DNA of 64,000 nt from Paracyclopina nana (Eukaryota; Arthropoda; Copepoda; Cyclopoida; Cyclopettidae). Each line of letters begins with the position of its first letter. The first letter of the stretch is position 1. Shown one piece after another: positions 37,287-48,187 of this stretch. The translations under genes were made by a program, and so were the position numbers. The DNA lies in assembly GCA_019096065.1 (NCBI GenBank), contig JAGUCH010000002.1, forward strand, positions 13,218,501-13,282,500, read 5' to 3'. The notes under the pieces were generated by a model. That model searched no databases. It was not told the origin of the DNA and worked only from the letters and a program-made list of their open reading frames with translations.

Positions 37287-40200
37287 GAGCAGTGTCGAAC
37301 ATTCAAATACGACAAAAAATTAATTGCACGTCATGTGGCCAAATCAAATAAACGTGTTGGCCATGTGACAAAAGCTAATGATGACTTTGGGCAAGGTATT
37401 GCATCTGAGCGTGATAAGAAAATGATCATCGTTGCGAATCTGACGCGCATCTTCAGACATTTGGAAATGCCAAAACTGACTAAAGTGTTAAGTGCTGTCC
37501 AGCGAGGTGAGTCTCTCTTGCCCAAAGATCAAACTGTACTTTTTCCAATTGTGCCACTATACGTATCACACCCAGATCAACCTGATAGTGAGCTGTTTGT
37601 GAATGGGTTTCTAGACACTGGTAGTGAAATGACATTCATCACAGAATCTGTAAAAAATAAACTGAACATTGTGGGGGTGCCAGACAATCAAAGCTTGCAA
37701 TTTGTGGGTGCTCACTCCAAAATAAAGAGTGAAAAGGTAAAAGTGATGCTGAGGCCAGCCAATCCAAAGCCTCCCACTAAACGGTATGTGCTCACGGTGA
37801 ACACCATTAACACTTTGCAGCCCACCATGAGGTTGCCACCAATTGGGTTGTTGCAATCAAAATATGAACATATAAAACAATGTGACTTTCCTACCTTTGC
37901 AGAGGGTGCTCCTGAAATCTTGGTAGGTCAGGATAACTTTGATTTGATTTGCAGCCTCAAGACAGTGTGTGGTCCACAACGAGAAGATCCAGTGATACAG
38001 CATACCCGACTGGGGCCCACAGTGTCATATTCAGAAAACCCCTCCAAGAGTCTGGTGTGCACCTCCCTAAAAAGTGAAAGCAGTGATAATCATTACAGTG
38101 CAGAACCACCCCCTTATGAAGCTTTGAAAGTGTTGTACGAATTGGAAAAGTACCCAGAAGAACATGTGAAGCCTCTCAGTGTCAACGAGAAGCGAGCTCT
38201 AGAGATCTTGGAGCAAACTCGTCAGTTGCCAAGTGGTGAATACGAAGTGCCGGAACTTTGGCGACCGGGGGAGCCTGACTTCTTATCGAATTATTACGAA
38301 GTCTTAGTTGACACCCGTGATGTTGAGAAGAAATTGCTCAGCAGAAACCAAGCAGCTTATGATAAGGCGTGCGCCGAAATCCAACAGTGGTTGGACCTTG
38401 GTTTCATCAGGTGTCTCGATCCCGCATTGGAAAAGATCACTGATGGCAGGTTTTTGGCATGGCTGTTTGTCAACAGGCTCGATAAGCCATCAATGCCCGT
38501 GCGGGTTGTCTTTGATGGAACCCGTAAGTCCAAGGACGGGAAGTCGCTGAACGATGCTTTGCTGCCCGGCCCCAAACTCCAGACTGATTGCTACGATATC
38601 ATGCTTCTTGCAAGAGAAAAGCCTGTGTGCTTCACCAGTGACATCAGCAAGATGTACTTGCGGTTCAAGCTGAGGCCAGAAGACCGAAAGTACCATCGTT
38701 TTGTGTGGCAGGACAAGGTCTATGAGTTCATGTCAGTCCCATTTGGAACTACGGCAGCCCCATGCATGGCACTGTACTGTGTTCAGAAGCATGCGGAATT
38801 GTACAAAGAAAAGTACCCAGTGGCGTACAGACTCATTAAGACCTGCCTTTATGTCGACGACTTCATCGCAAGTGTTGAAAGTACGGAGGAATTTGTGGAA
38901 GTCTCCAAACAACTCTTGGAGATCATGGATGCTGCCAAGTTGCCATTGCGCAAATGGACATGCTCTGATGCCGCAGGGCTCAGCCACATTCCACCAGAAT
39001 GGCGTGCTTCGACGTACCATGTCAAGGAAGAAGACGCTGAAACAACAAAGGCTTTGGGGATGCACATCGACCAAACGACTGACACTATCTTCTTCGAAAA
39101 ACCCTCGTACGAACCATTCAAGAACATTCGGCTAACCTTACGAACAATGGTCAAGTACACCCCAAGATTGTTCGACTTATTAGGCTTGGTCAACCCTGTC
39201 ACGTTGCCTGCCAAATTGTTGATCCAAGCGGCGTGCGCCATAAGGTCGTTACTCAAGATCAATTGGGACACAGATCTTTCCAAAATCGGGACAGAAGAAG
39301 CCAATGAAATTGTAACAAAGTGGAACATGTATGTCCAAGATTTGGATGACATCGGGGGCATCTCAATCCCACGAGCACTTCGACACAAGGCTGCTAAGAA
39401 GAAATATCTTCATGTAATGTCAGATGCAAGCGACGTAGCATATGCGGCGTGCGCCTACCTTGTCTGCCACTATGAAGATGCGGAGACCACATCAACTCTG
39501 GTGACCTCAAGAATGAAGTTGTGTCCCTTGAATGAAATCCGATCCATTGCAGAAAAAGAGTTACTTGGAGCAGTTCTAGGAGCAAGAATTGCATGTCACC
39601 TGCACAGACTTTATGAAGGCATTGATGATGTCTTTTTATGGACAGATTCCAGAGTGGTTCTGCATTGGATTTCAAAACCTGCCAGAAATTGGAGAGTCTT
39701 CGTCGGAAGACGTGCGTCAGAAATCTTTCAAACGACGCACCAATGGTCATGGCGTCACATCAAGGGCACCTTGAATGCTTCGGACAAAGCCACTCGTGGT
39801 GTCACGGCAAAAGAGCTAGCCACAGACCAGGCCTGGTTCAGTGGCCCAGCTTTCATCAAAGATTCGCCAGAAAACTATCCCGCTGAAAACATCGACCTCA
39901 CTGATGACGACAAAGCAATTGTGGAGAAATCTACGAAAAAGTCGTTAATAAATTCAGCCACGCAAGAATTTATTAAAGCGGGGGAGGGCATCATCCCAGA
40001 CCATCTGAAATTGACAAAGCGGATCAAGATGAGATGGAAAAGTTGGAGGTCTACCGAGTTCATGTTCGACATAGCCAAGTTCAAATATGGCTACCTGGTC
40101 AGGAAGTTGGCTTTCTTCATGAGATGGAGGAACAAGGCAATTGACAAGGAGATGATCATGGGCAGCGGTGAACCTGGTCCCATGGAGATCACCCATGCGG

Positions 40201-41876
40201 AAAGTGCACTGGCAGGCATCTTTCAGCAGCAGGAATTTGCTGAGGAGCTCGACTACCTGTACAGGAACAAAAAGTGGCCTCAGTCATCACGGCTAGCTTC
40301 GCTCAATGTGTTCATTGGCAAGCATGGTGATCTGCGCATGAGGGGGCGGACTTACAAAGGTGAGCCCACCTGGATTGGGCGAAATCGACTGGTGATCCCT
40401 GAAAAGTTGGCTGTACAGCTGTGTGAGCATCTTCACCAGCAAATAGGGCATGGCTATGGCCCAGTCACCATGGCAGCGACTCTCCAGACCAGGTACTATG
40501 TTCGCAGTGCTAAGGCTATCTTTCAGAGTGTCACCCAAAGTTGCTGGCTGTGTGCGATCGCAAGAGCAAAGGTGGTAAGACAAGTCATGGCTCCATTGCC
40601 GTCAAACTTCTTAGTGTCAGCTGAGCAGATGTTTCCGTTCAGAAGGATCTCGCTGGACTATGCTGGCCCCTTTGTAGTGAAATATGGCAGAGGCAGCATC
40701 AAGGTTTATGTGCTCATAGCTCATTGCCAAGATAGCAAAGCTATCCATGCCGAAGTGACCCCTGACTTGACGGCGACCGCCCTAAAAAATGCTCTGGATC
40801 GAATGATCGCGAGGACTGGAGTGCCTCAGCAGATTCGCAGTGATCAAGGGGCAAGCTTGAAAAAGATTCGTCTTGAGATATACAATAATCCAAGACACAA
40901 AGAGTTGACTGAAAAGCTCGACTCCATGGACTGGACTGAAGTGAGGAAAAGTGCATCGGAAATTGGTGTGCAAGATTGGCGACTTGCCCCCCCGTACGGG
41001 CCCAACTGTAACGGTTTGGCTGAGAGCTCCATAAAGAACTGGAAGAGAGCTCTTTACAAGATCTGCGGGGAATCTGTGTTGACATTTGACGAGTTCTCCA
41101 CCTTGACCAAGAGGGCGGAGAGTATGGTCAACGCCAGGCCGATCGGCAACATAGATGGGCATGTTTTGACGCCCAATCACTTCCTCACGAGGGGGCCTGG
41201 GAGAGACCTAATCCCCAGCATCGACCCCAAGGACATTGAGACTTTGCCGAAAAGGTACTCTTTGATGGAGAAGTGTCTGCATCACCTGTGGGAGTTTTAC
41301 ATCCAGGGATGGCTGTTGCGCATCCAGAAATTGCCAAAGTGGCAGAACTTTGTGCGATCACTCAAAGTCGGCGATCCGGTGATCATGATTGATCCCAGGA
41401 AGTATGCCAAGAGAAGCAACTGGCGGCTGGCCATTGTGGACAAGGTGTACACCAATGCAGATGGCATGGTTCGTCGAGTAATTGTCAGATATGCGCTCAC
41501 CATGAAGGACAAGCAAGGGAAAGAGTTTGTAGCCTTTCATTACAAGGAGCGCCCAATCCAGTTCGTAATTCCTATGCCAATCTTAGCCGAAGAGGAAGCA
41601 GCTGAATTAGTGCCGCCTTTAAAAATCAGAAAAGGCACACTAATGGAAGAACCAGTCTCAGGGGCCCTGCCTTTTGAGGGACCCTCCACTGAGCCACATA
41701 AACCTGGCGAACTAGTCGATGATTGGGAAGAAGACCTGGAAGATGCATTTGAGCAAGCCGATGATGGAGAAAAAGACCTCTTGATCCACCTGGACCAAGG
41801 CCTAGATTTCTTGCATGGTCCTATTGCCTCGCGTACGCGCTCCCAGAGAAAGACTCCCCAGCCTCAGCTAAGTTGA
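37287..41876 (+). CDS. BEL/Pao pol polyprotein
   Basis: Open frame of 1,529 codons, in the -1 frame relative to gag. It has no early ATG (the first is at 37422), so it is probably reached by frameshifting. Domains in order: an aspartic protease with FLDTGSEMTF near 37608-37637; a reverse transcriptase with LYVDDFIAS near 38847; an RNase H region (MSDASDVAYAA, WTDSRVVLHWI); an H2C2 zinc domain of integrase (HQQIGHGYG...CWLCAIA); a DDE integrase core with Asp in SLDYAGPF (about 40656), Asp in IRSDQGASL (about 40841) and Glu in GLAESSIKNW (about 41022); and a C-terminal DUF5641-like domain (LKVGDPVIMID). No internal stop, so the enzyme could be functional. Confidence 0.9.
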   Translation, partial: EQCRTFKYDKKLIARHVAKSNKRVGHVTKANDDFGQGIASERDKKMIIVANLTRIFRHLEMPKLTKVLSAVQRGESLLPKDQTVLFPIVPLYVSHPDQPDSELFVNGFLDTGSEMTFITESVKNKLNIVGVPDNQSLQFVGAHSKIKSEKVKVMLRPANPKPPTKRYVLTVNTINTLQPTMRLPPIGLLQSKYEHIKQCDFPTFAEGAPEILVGQDNFDLICSLKTVCGPQREDPVIQHTRLGPTVSYSENPSKSLVCTSLKSESSDNHYSAEPPPYEALKVLYELEKYPEEHVKPLSVNEKRALEILEQTRQLPSGEYEVPELWRPGEPDFLSNYYEVLVDTRDVEKKLLSRNQAAYDKACAEIQQWLDLGFIRCLDPALEKITDGRFLAWLFVNRLDKPSMPVRVVFDGTRKSKDGKSLNDALLPGPKLQTDCYDIMLLAREKPVCFTSDISKMYLRFKLRPEDRKYHRFVWQDKVYEFMSVPFGTTAAPCMALYCVQKHAELYKEKYPVAYRLIKTCLYVDDFIASVESTEEFVEVSKQLLEIMDAAKLPLRKWTCSDAAGLSHIPPEWRASTYHVKEEDAETTKALGMHIDQTTDTIFFEKPSYEPFKNIRLTLRTMVKYTPRLFDLLGLVNPVTLPAKLLIQAACAIRSLLKINWDTDLSKIGTEEANEIVTKWNMYVQDLDDIGGISIPRALRHKAAKKKYLHVMSDASDVAYAACAYLVCHYEDAETTSTLVTSRMKLCPLNEIRSIAEKELLGAVLGARIACHLHRLYEGIDDVFLWTDSRVVLHWISKPARNWRVFVGRRASEIFQTTHQWSWRHIKGTLNASDKATRGVTAKELATDQAWFSGPAFIKDSPENYPAENIDLTDDDKAIVEKSTKKSLINSATQEFIKAGEGIIPDHLKLTKRIKMRWKSWRSTEFMFDIAKFKYGYLVRKLAFFMRWRNKAIDKEMIMGSGEPGPMEITHAESALAGIFQQQEFAEELDYLYRNKKWPQSSRLASLNVFIGKHGDLRMRGRTYKGEPTWIGRNRLVIPEKLAVQLCEHLHQQIGHGYGPVTMAATLQTRYYVRSAKAIFQSVTQSCWLCAIARAKVVRQVMAPLPSNFLVSAEQMFPFRRISLDYAGPFVVKYGRGSIKVYVLIAHCQDSKAIHAEVTPDLTATALKNALDRMIARTGVPQQIRSDQGASLKKIRLEIYNNPRHKELTEKLDSMDWTEVRKSASEIGVQDWRLAPPYGPNCNGLAESSIKNWKRALYKICGESVLTFDEFSTLTKRAESMVNARPIGNIDGHVLTPNHFLTRGPGRDLIPSIDPKDIETLPKRYSLMEKCLHHLWEFYIQGWLLRIQKLPKWQNFVRSLKVGDPVIMIDPRKYAKRSNWRLAIVDKVYTNADGMVRRVIVRYALTMKDKQGKEFVAFHYKERPIQFVIPMPILAEEEAAELVPPLKIRKGTLMEEPVSGALPFEGPSTEPHKPGELVDDWEEDLEDAFEQADDGEKDLLIHLDQGLDFLHGPIASRTRSQRKTPQPQLS
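37314..37320 (+). promoter_or_regulatory. Putative -1 frameshift heptamer A AAA AAT
   Basis: In the gag frame the codons read ACA AAA AAT TAA, so a heptamer of the X XXY YYZ form sits directly before the second in-frame stop (37321-37323). Slipping back one base here enters the pol frame, which is open from 37287. A downstream stem-loop or pseudoknot was not established. Confidence 0.55.
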
Positions 41877-42683
41877 CAGTTGTGAGCCCATGGAGCTCAA
41901 AAGAAAGGCCGCACGGCTGATCTTACCTGGCTGCAGAAGACTTCGTCCTGGTTGCAGAAGACATCGTCCTGGAAGCAGAAAATTACATCGATCAACAAAT
42001 GAAACTGTATCGATTTTATTGTTATTATTAGCGTTCGCATGAGCTGTCCAGCGCAATTTCAGCATTGTTTGCATACTTGTATTTCAAGGCTGAGAGGGCA
42101 AAAGTGCCTGCGCTGCGCAACTTTCAAAGGCTACAAGCGTCGCCCCATTCAAAAGGGAGTAGCTTTGGAACTCATGTGAAGGCTATTAATTATTGTTATC
42201 TCATTATTGTTAGGGAGATCAAAATGTGTGCTGCGCAGCAAACTCTTTCGCAACTTTGCACCTTTATGCCTAGCGACGCGATCAATTTAGATTGTTTAGT
42301 TTGCCATTCAAACAAAGCTTTTCAGCAAACTAAAGGCAATTTGCGCACGCATGACATTTTGCATCTCATATTATTATAACCTGCGTGTTAAAATTGTTTG
42401 TTTTTTCTCTTGTTTTGGAGCTTAACTGCGGTTGATGCATTTTTGGCGCCTAAATTTGAATTGCAACTGCACGTGCCGGGCGGCGTGTCAGCGATTTTGA
42501 GTGCCTTCTTTAAAATTCAGATGTTGGCAGCAAAATCTTTGTGAGCTGATATGACCGGGCTGTGCAGCTGCGCGCGAGTTTTTGCTCAACTTGACAGTTA
42601 TGCTTATATCCGAGTTTCCCTTCCATATTTCCATGTATTATGGCATATCTCTAGCAAACCTTACCCAAAACAATGTCTGTTTT

Positions 42684-42693
42684 GGGGAGGGGG
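42684..42693 (+). other. Polypurine tract before the right LTR
   Basis: GGGGAGGGGG seven bases upstream of the LTR, identical to the tract before the middle LTR. It is the expected plus-strand primer site. Confidence 0.75.
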
Positions 42694-42700
42694 CTGGATT

Positions 42701-43042
42701 TGGTGCACACCTGTATTTTAGCAACCTTGTATTGCGCACTATTCAGCTATTGTCTCAATTACTAAGAATGCTAAGAAGCTCAATATAGAATAATCCGCCA
42801 TTGCAGTAAGAAGTCATTTTCTTAGACTTTGGCCTCTGCGGCCTTTATTCAGGAGCTTTAGTGAGAGTATAGACTCGTGAGTACAGGCCTCAACCCTCGG
42901 GATCTATCCAGGCCAAGTAGCCCCCGTGATTTCGGCCCTATCTTGTCTTGTCCTCGGCCTCGACCTCGGCCTCAGCCCTGACCTCGACCTCGGCCTCGAC
43001 ATCGACCTGTAGACAAGGTAGTATTCATTCAGGTCATCACCA
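42701..43042 (+). repeat. Right LTR, complete
   Basis: 342 bp, TGGTGCACACC...CACCA, followed by the AGGTA duplication. Its first 253 bp match the left LTR without visible difference. A CTCGGC/CTCGAC-rich simple repeat lies at about 42952-43011. The minus-strand open frame across 42904-43257 is a fusion of LTR antisense with the host exon. Confidence 0.88.
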
Positions 43043-43047
43043 AGGTA
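43043..43047. repeat. Right target-site duplication AGGTA
   Basis: Matches 30435-30439. The host exon continues immediately to the right (minus-strand coding, exon 2 up to 43271). Confidence 0.85.
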
Positions 43048-44941
43048 TGCACTCAATGCAGAGCATATGATGGTGAAAGCAGTAAGCAGGATTGTAGAAT
43101 GTACTGGTACAGTAGCTTTGATGACATCATTATGGGACCTCAAAATGCCCTCTGGTGGCTCATTGGTAGTCCAAACAGACATCTCCAGTGGACTAACTCT
43201 TGAACGGTTCTTGATCAACTTGATCATAGCACAATCACTGATCATAAATATCTCCATGCTTTTTCTAAAGACTGGTCAGCCAAATTGACAGGGAAAAAGT
43301 TGAGCTAGAAGGGGCGTTGCAAAAACGCATTAGTTTTTTTCAAAATTAAAAGCATTCATCAAAATGAAATCTTTTCAAAGGCAGATGAGAACTCGAATTT
43401 TTTGAAGTTTTCCCCTTTTTCTTATCGCCCCTTTGCCTTCACAGACATGAAAGAACAATGTTATCCCAAGTTGTCTTTACCAGTACAAAACTTTTGACAT
43501 TATTGCCTAATTTGTTACAAACCAAGAAAAAAACTAGGTGAATTTGTGCCTTCAAAAATTGGAAGCTTTGTAATCTTATGCTATAACAGCTTTGCATTTA
43601 CTTTAGAATTGTCACAGGGCAGATACCTCTTATTGGGCCTTAAAAGTATTGACCCGTTTCATTACATCTTCCACTCATTTCCCTGTACTACATACGGATT
43701 AACGCGTGCCCGCAAGACTCAGACGGTGTTGACCAGTCTTTAAGAAAAAGGAATGGAGAGGTTTAACTGATCAAAGTTGTGATGATGAAAATCAAGGCCT
43801 CAAGGATTCCCAAAATTGCTACAAAACTAAAGTGGGCCTCGTTCATGCACTGGGCTGTGCCAATTTCCCATTGCTTGTCAGTTGTCAAAGTTAGTATCCA
43901 AACCCCTTGAAAAGATATTTTTTCCATCATTTCTATCAGTACGATATTTTATGCCACCGTTGCATTGTAGTGACAGAAAACTTACAGTACTTTTAAGAGC
44001 TAACAATTACTTGAAACAAAATGAACAGATGCTAATTGTTGATAGAATCACTTTTTAAGATCAATTTAAGTTCTTTTCTCAAAAAGCTCCTTTAGTGTTG
44101 TTAAGGTTTGCTGATTTCAAAATAACTAAAGTTACTTGATATTTGTCATACTATTTGCCATCAAATGATTTTATGCAAAAAAAAGCTTGTAGTGCAATGT
44201 ATCTAGTTTGAAAGAACCTAATTTTGAACTTTTATATTTTAAATAAATAGTTCTAATTGATTGCCTCAGAACCTCCTAACCGACAGCGTTCTAATGGCGT
44301 TTGTACGAACGGATTGAGCGCTGAGAAACCGTCAAAATACAAAAAAATATAGGCTCACCCACAAACAGCAGCTGATGCGATATGGTGACAGCAATGCTAC
44401 CTAAGGTTATGGCTTTGTGGTTGATGTGAGTTGAAGTGGCAGTATTTTTTGCCATGTTATATCTAATTGCTCCAATCACAGAAGTCATGACATGGCCACC
44501 ATTCAGGCATTGCTGCAATGGTATGGAGCACATTGCGCAAGCCAGGAATATGTTTTCAGGATTATTAACCATAATGAAATACCCGCACAGGATGACCAGA
44601 GATCCAACACAACTGTTGGCTATGCCCCAAATCAAGACTCGCTTCACATGCTTGTGAACTTTGAGGCTGAAAATTGTGAAGTAGAGGCTGGCACAATTGG
44701 AGACGACTGAAATGCCAGCAATGATTGCCAGTACTGGATTATCGAGGTGATTTGGGTCGAGCAGCATGCTGTTGAGAATGAAAGCTGCCACGTAAATGAT
44801 GCCTATCTTTATACTTACTTTCCGCCCACTTTCTCGCTGCAATTTAGGAGCACCTACTCGTTTAACGGGAGCATTTTCAAGTAAAGCTGGTACAATGCTG
44901 AATTTCTTACAGAAACATAAATTATCTACTTTGAGCTTCAT

Positions 44942-45981
44942 GTTTCTTACACTCTGTATTTTGCTTTTATAAAACTGCGTGTGCTCAAAATATTTCTGAT
45001 ATTAGTAGCATGATGCTTCATCGCATGGGAAAATGTCCATTTTGCAAGGATTCAATTATGTACGACGATTCGAATAACTTGACTTGCTTAAATGCTGCAA
45101 AGCCGTAAACAAATAAAATAATCTGAATGCCACCTATCGCTTTCTTGTTGTTTTTCAGAAGGATCCATTTTGGTTATAGCTATCAGCAATTTTTCCTATC
45201 TTCGACGTCAATGTCGTTTTACCTCAAATCCTTTTATAAGAACTCGTTGAATTATCCTTTTAGTGAAGTTAACCGCATAATATTGCTTAAAAGCCGTAAG
45301 CTTTAGGTTACCTGATACTTTCCTGTCCATGCACTCCGTAAACAGCATTAGGTTTTTTATAGATAAAGTAGCAATAGCGTTAACATTGATGCCATTGCAA
45401 TGTTTATTAAAATCTTTGAAATAAAAAATGTCGCGGTTTTGTCTGAGGTGCATCTTCAAAATATGGGTGCCATCATTTTGTCCGAAAAGTGCCATAGGTA
45501 TATTATCTTCGAAACGACTTGCCTTGTAGTATTTTGTCAGACTGTTCGTGATAGTAATGTTTTATGTTCGACCAAGTCTAGATAGCTGCACATTTTTCGA
45601 AAAATTCAGCAATGTAATTTGACCAAAAACCAGAATGACTCTTTTTAGCTGAAAAAAAAATTGAGGGTCCTTGCTGCAATTTAAAAAAAAGTCTTGAAAA
45701 GGTGCTTTTTAATTCTGTAATCTTCATTGCATTGGCAAGTAAAAGATCTGAGACAAAAGCTAAAGATATTACAGAGAAAAATTAGCTAGCCGAGTTCGGA
45801 GAAAACGCCTCTATGTAAAACAACACGAATTTTCCGAGATTTTACAGCTAGATTTTGCGAACAAAAAATGTTTCCCCAAAAATATCACGCTAAAAAGCTT
45901 TTTTGTATTCTCAAAGAGTGCCTTTTTTAAAAAGTACTATGGGATAGCATTAATTTTTGTGTGAATAGAATTTATTTTGGA
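44942..45981. other. Intergenic between the disrupted receptor gene and GUF1
   Basis: Non-coding AT-rich DNA. A 95-codon minus-strand frame (45208-45495) starts at ATG but has no recognisable domain. An AATAAA on the minus strand at 45971-45976 lies just past the GUF1 stop and is a good candidate for its polyadenylation signal. Confidence 0.45.
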
Positions 45982-47972
45982 CTAGGAGAGCAACTTTCTA
46001 AACACATCCTGATTTAGTTGCACATTTCCTACCATTTTCATACGTTTTTTGCCTTCAGCTTGGAACTTGAGAAGCTTCATTTTACGAGACATGTCTCCAC
46101 CATAGCACTTTGCTGTGACATCTTTTCTTAGAGGCTTGATGTCACCTCGAGCCAGAACCTGCAAAACTCAAAATGGAAATCATTGCAACTACAAATATCT
46201 CTCAATTTAGGGCTAACCTGACTTCCCGCACACGCTTGGACTTTGATCGCAAATTGCTGCCTCGGAATAGTTTGCTCTAGACGATGCACTAGTTTTTTCC
46301 CGTGTTCTCGAGCTCTTGATGCGTGAGAAATCGTGGCTAACTCAGCAACCTTAGAGTCATTCACCAAAATGTCAACTTTCACTAGATGAGTTTGCTCGTA
46401 TCCTGCCTCTTCATAGTCAAACGACCCGTAGCCTGACGTGACACTTTTCAGACTGTCGAAAAAGTTGGTGAGGATTTCAGCCAGAGGGAAAATGAACTCG
46501 AGTCGAATTCGATTCTGATCAATATATTCCACGCCAGTTTGCCGCCCTCGAGCACCAGTTGCCAATGTTGTCACAGCAGTTAGGTATTCATGTGGAGTCA
46601 CTATTGTTCCTTTCACCATCGGCTCGAAATAACACGCTATGTCACTTTGAAAAGGCCACAAATTGGGATTACTGACAGTTAGCTCTGTCCCATCAATGTG
46701 GCAATCAAGGTACTTTTTGCAACTGCCTTCCCTAAGTTGGATCTTGTACGGAACACTTGGCGGTGTCACTATCACTGATGCATCATACTCGTCCTCAAGC
46801 CTTTGGGTGAACACTTCCATGTGAAGGACGCCAAGAAAGCCCAATCGCCAGCCAACTCCCAAAGCAGGAGAGGTTTCTTGGGTCATAGATACACTGTAGT
46901 CATTCAAGCATATTTTTTCGACTGCACTTTTCATTTTAGGCAAGTTTGATTGGTCTATAGGATACACTCCAGCATAAACCATAGGCTTCGGTCTGTGAAC
47001 TGTCATCAATGGCTCCACTGGGTGATCTTTGATATGGAAAGTATCTCCTATTATGGCATCTTTCACTGACCTCATGTTACATGTCATCGTTCCTATCTGA
47101 CCAGTATGTATAGCCTGAACAGGGATTTCTTCTGGGGTAAGCAAACCCAGTGTTCTCACAGAGTATTGAAGCCCAGTAGCGATGGAAACGATGTTGTCAT
47201 TCATGTGCAATGTCCCATCAATTACTTGCACAAGATTCACAGCTCCTCTGTAACGATCATACCAACAATCCTGAATGAAAAATCGAAGCTGTGGAGATTT
47301 CCCATGCTTATTAGGTGGTGGGATTTTCTCAATGATTGCCTCAAATATATCAGCTACGCCGAGCCCTGATTTGGCTGATGCCAACAAAACGTCATCTGGG
47401 TCAATTTCAAACAGGTTGAACAACTGTTCCTTGACAAGTTGGGGATTCGCATTTGGCAGGTCAATCTTATTAAGCACTGGCACAATGACCAAGTCATTGG
47501 CAAAGGCCAAGTAGAAGTTTGACACAGTTTGTGCTTGAACTCCTTGGTTAGCATCCACGAGTAGAATCACTCCTTGACATGCAGCCAAAGATCTAGACAC
47601 TTCAGAACTGAAGTCAACATGGCCAGGAGTGTCTATAAGGTTGAGTAGGTACTCTTCTCCGTCACTTCTACTCGTGTACATAATGGACGCGGTTTGAGCC
47701 TTGACAGTGATGCCCCTTTCTTTCTCGACCTTTAGCTTGTCCATAACACGCGCTTCACTGAGTTTAACACCAGCCAGTTCCAACATGCGATCGGCCAAAG
47801 TGGATTTGCCATGGTCAATGTGAGCAATTATGCTAAAGTTTCTGATCCTCTTCAAGTCAATTTGGGACAGGTCAACTTCCGCCAAACTCACATGTTTCAG
47901 TCTCACATGAGAAATGTATAAATTACGCTTTACTCTGAAAGCTCTGCTCAAATGCCTGCACCATACAGACAT
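45982..47972 (-). CDS. GUF1: Mitochondrial translation GTPase GUF1 (LepA/EF4)
   Basis: Ribosome-dependent GTPase of mitochondria that associates with the inner membrane and aids translation under stress. Exon 1 (47972-46218) and exon 2 (46158-45982) give 643 residues. A basic presequence of about 35 residues precedes the GTPase domain, with G1 [10 protein letters not shown]2 near [12 protein letters not shown]3 DTPGHVDF and G4 NKID. LepA-type domains II and III follow ([14 protein letters not shown]), then the LepA-specific C-terminal domain with [19 protein letters not shown]. Length matches the family. The gene is head-to-head with the SDR gene. Confidence 0.95.
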
Positions 47973-48187
47973 TTTGTCGCAAAAAATGATCAGTGATCAC
48001 AATGTTTGTTTACAATTTCAAGATCTATCGCGACTTGTTATTGTTTTCACCGGAGCTCCCAGACAATTTCGCGAACTTTTTTAAATCGGTGAATAGGTGG
48101 GAAATTGAACACAACTGTAAACTTTTAAAGGGTGGTTGCGTTGAAATGGATGACTTTACAGACTTGCCTGGCTGAAAACATCAAGTC
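47973..48187. promoter_or_regulatory. Short divergent promoter region, GUF1 and SDR gene
   Basis: Only about 215-275 bp separate the two start codons, so both promoters must lie here. No TATA element was identified. Confidence 0.4.

Larger units (their letters stand above)
30440..43042 (+). mobile_element. Compound BEL/Pao retroelement: LTR-gag1-LTR-gag2-pol-LTR
   Basis: A 12.6-kb unit between AGGTA duplications. In order it holds a truncated left LTR (30440-30692), a gag fragment ORF (30700-32196), decayed sequence, a polypurine tract and middle LTR (33216-33589), a primer-binding site (33596-33613), full-length gag (34009-37107), pol (to 41876), a second polypurine tract and the right LTR (42684-43042). 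LTRs begin TGGTGCACACC and end CACCA (TG...CA). Pol domain order (protease, RT, RNase H, integrase) and the DUF1759-type gag place it in BEL/Pao. No env-like ORF follows pol. The outer LTRs match each other, while the middle LTR differs from both. Confidence 0.9.
30116..44941 (-). pseudogene. 7TM receptor-like gene split by a retroelement in exon 2
   Basis: Host gene on the minus strand, start codon at 44941. Exon 1 is 44941-44359. Exon 2 begins at 43271, is broken at the AGGTA target duplication, and resumes at 30434, ending at 30266. Exon 3 is 30211-30116. With one duplication copy removed the parts sum to 1,077 nt, exactly 359 codons. The reading frame and a hydrophobic helix (near TIICSALSAYL) run through the break. 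Six or seven hydrophobic segments are visible, plus an AIRY sequence after helix 3 that resembles a DRY region, so a rhodopsin-like receptor is plausible. The segment expected for helix 5 is short, so an exon inside the 1.1-kb intron 43272-44358 may have been missed. The insertion should abolish this allele unless the element is spliced out. Confidence 0.75.

Noticed and set aside
42904..43257. 117-codon minus-strand frame crossing 43042
   Set aside because: It is a chance fusion of antisense LTR with the interrupted host exon. The true exon runs from 43271 to the AGGTA duplication.
45208..45495. 95-codon minus-strand frame with an ATG
   Set aside because: No domain, signal or repeat is visible and neighbouring DNA is AT-rich intergenic. 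A real small gene cannot be excluded.
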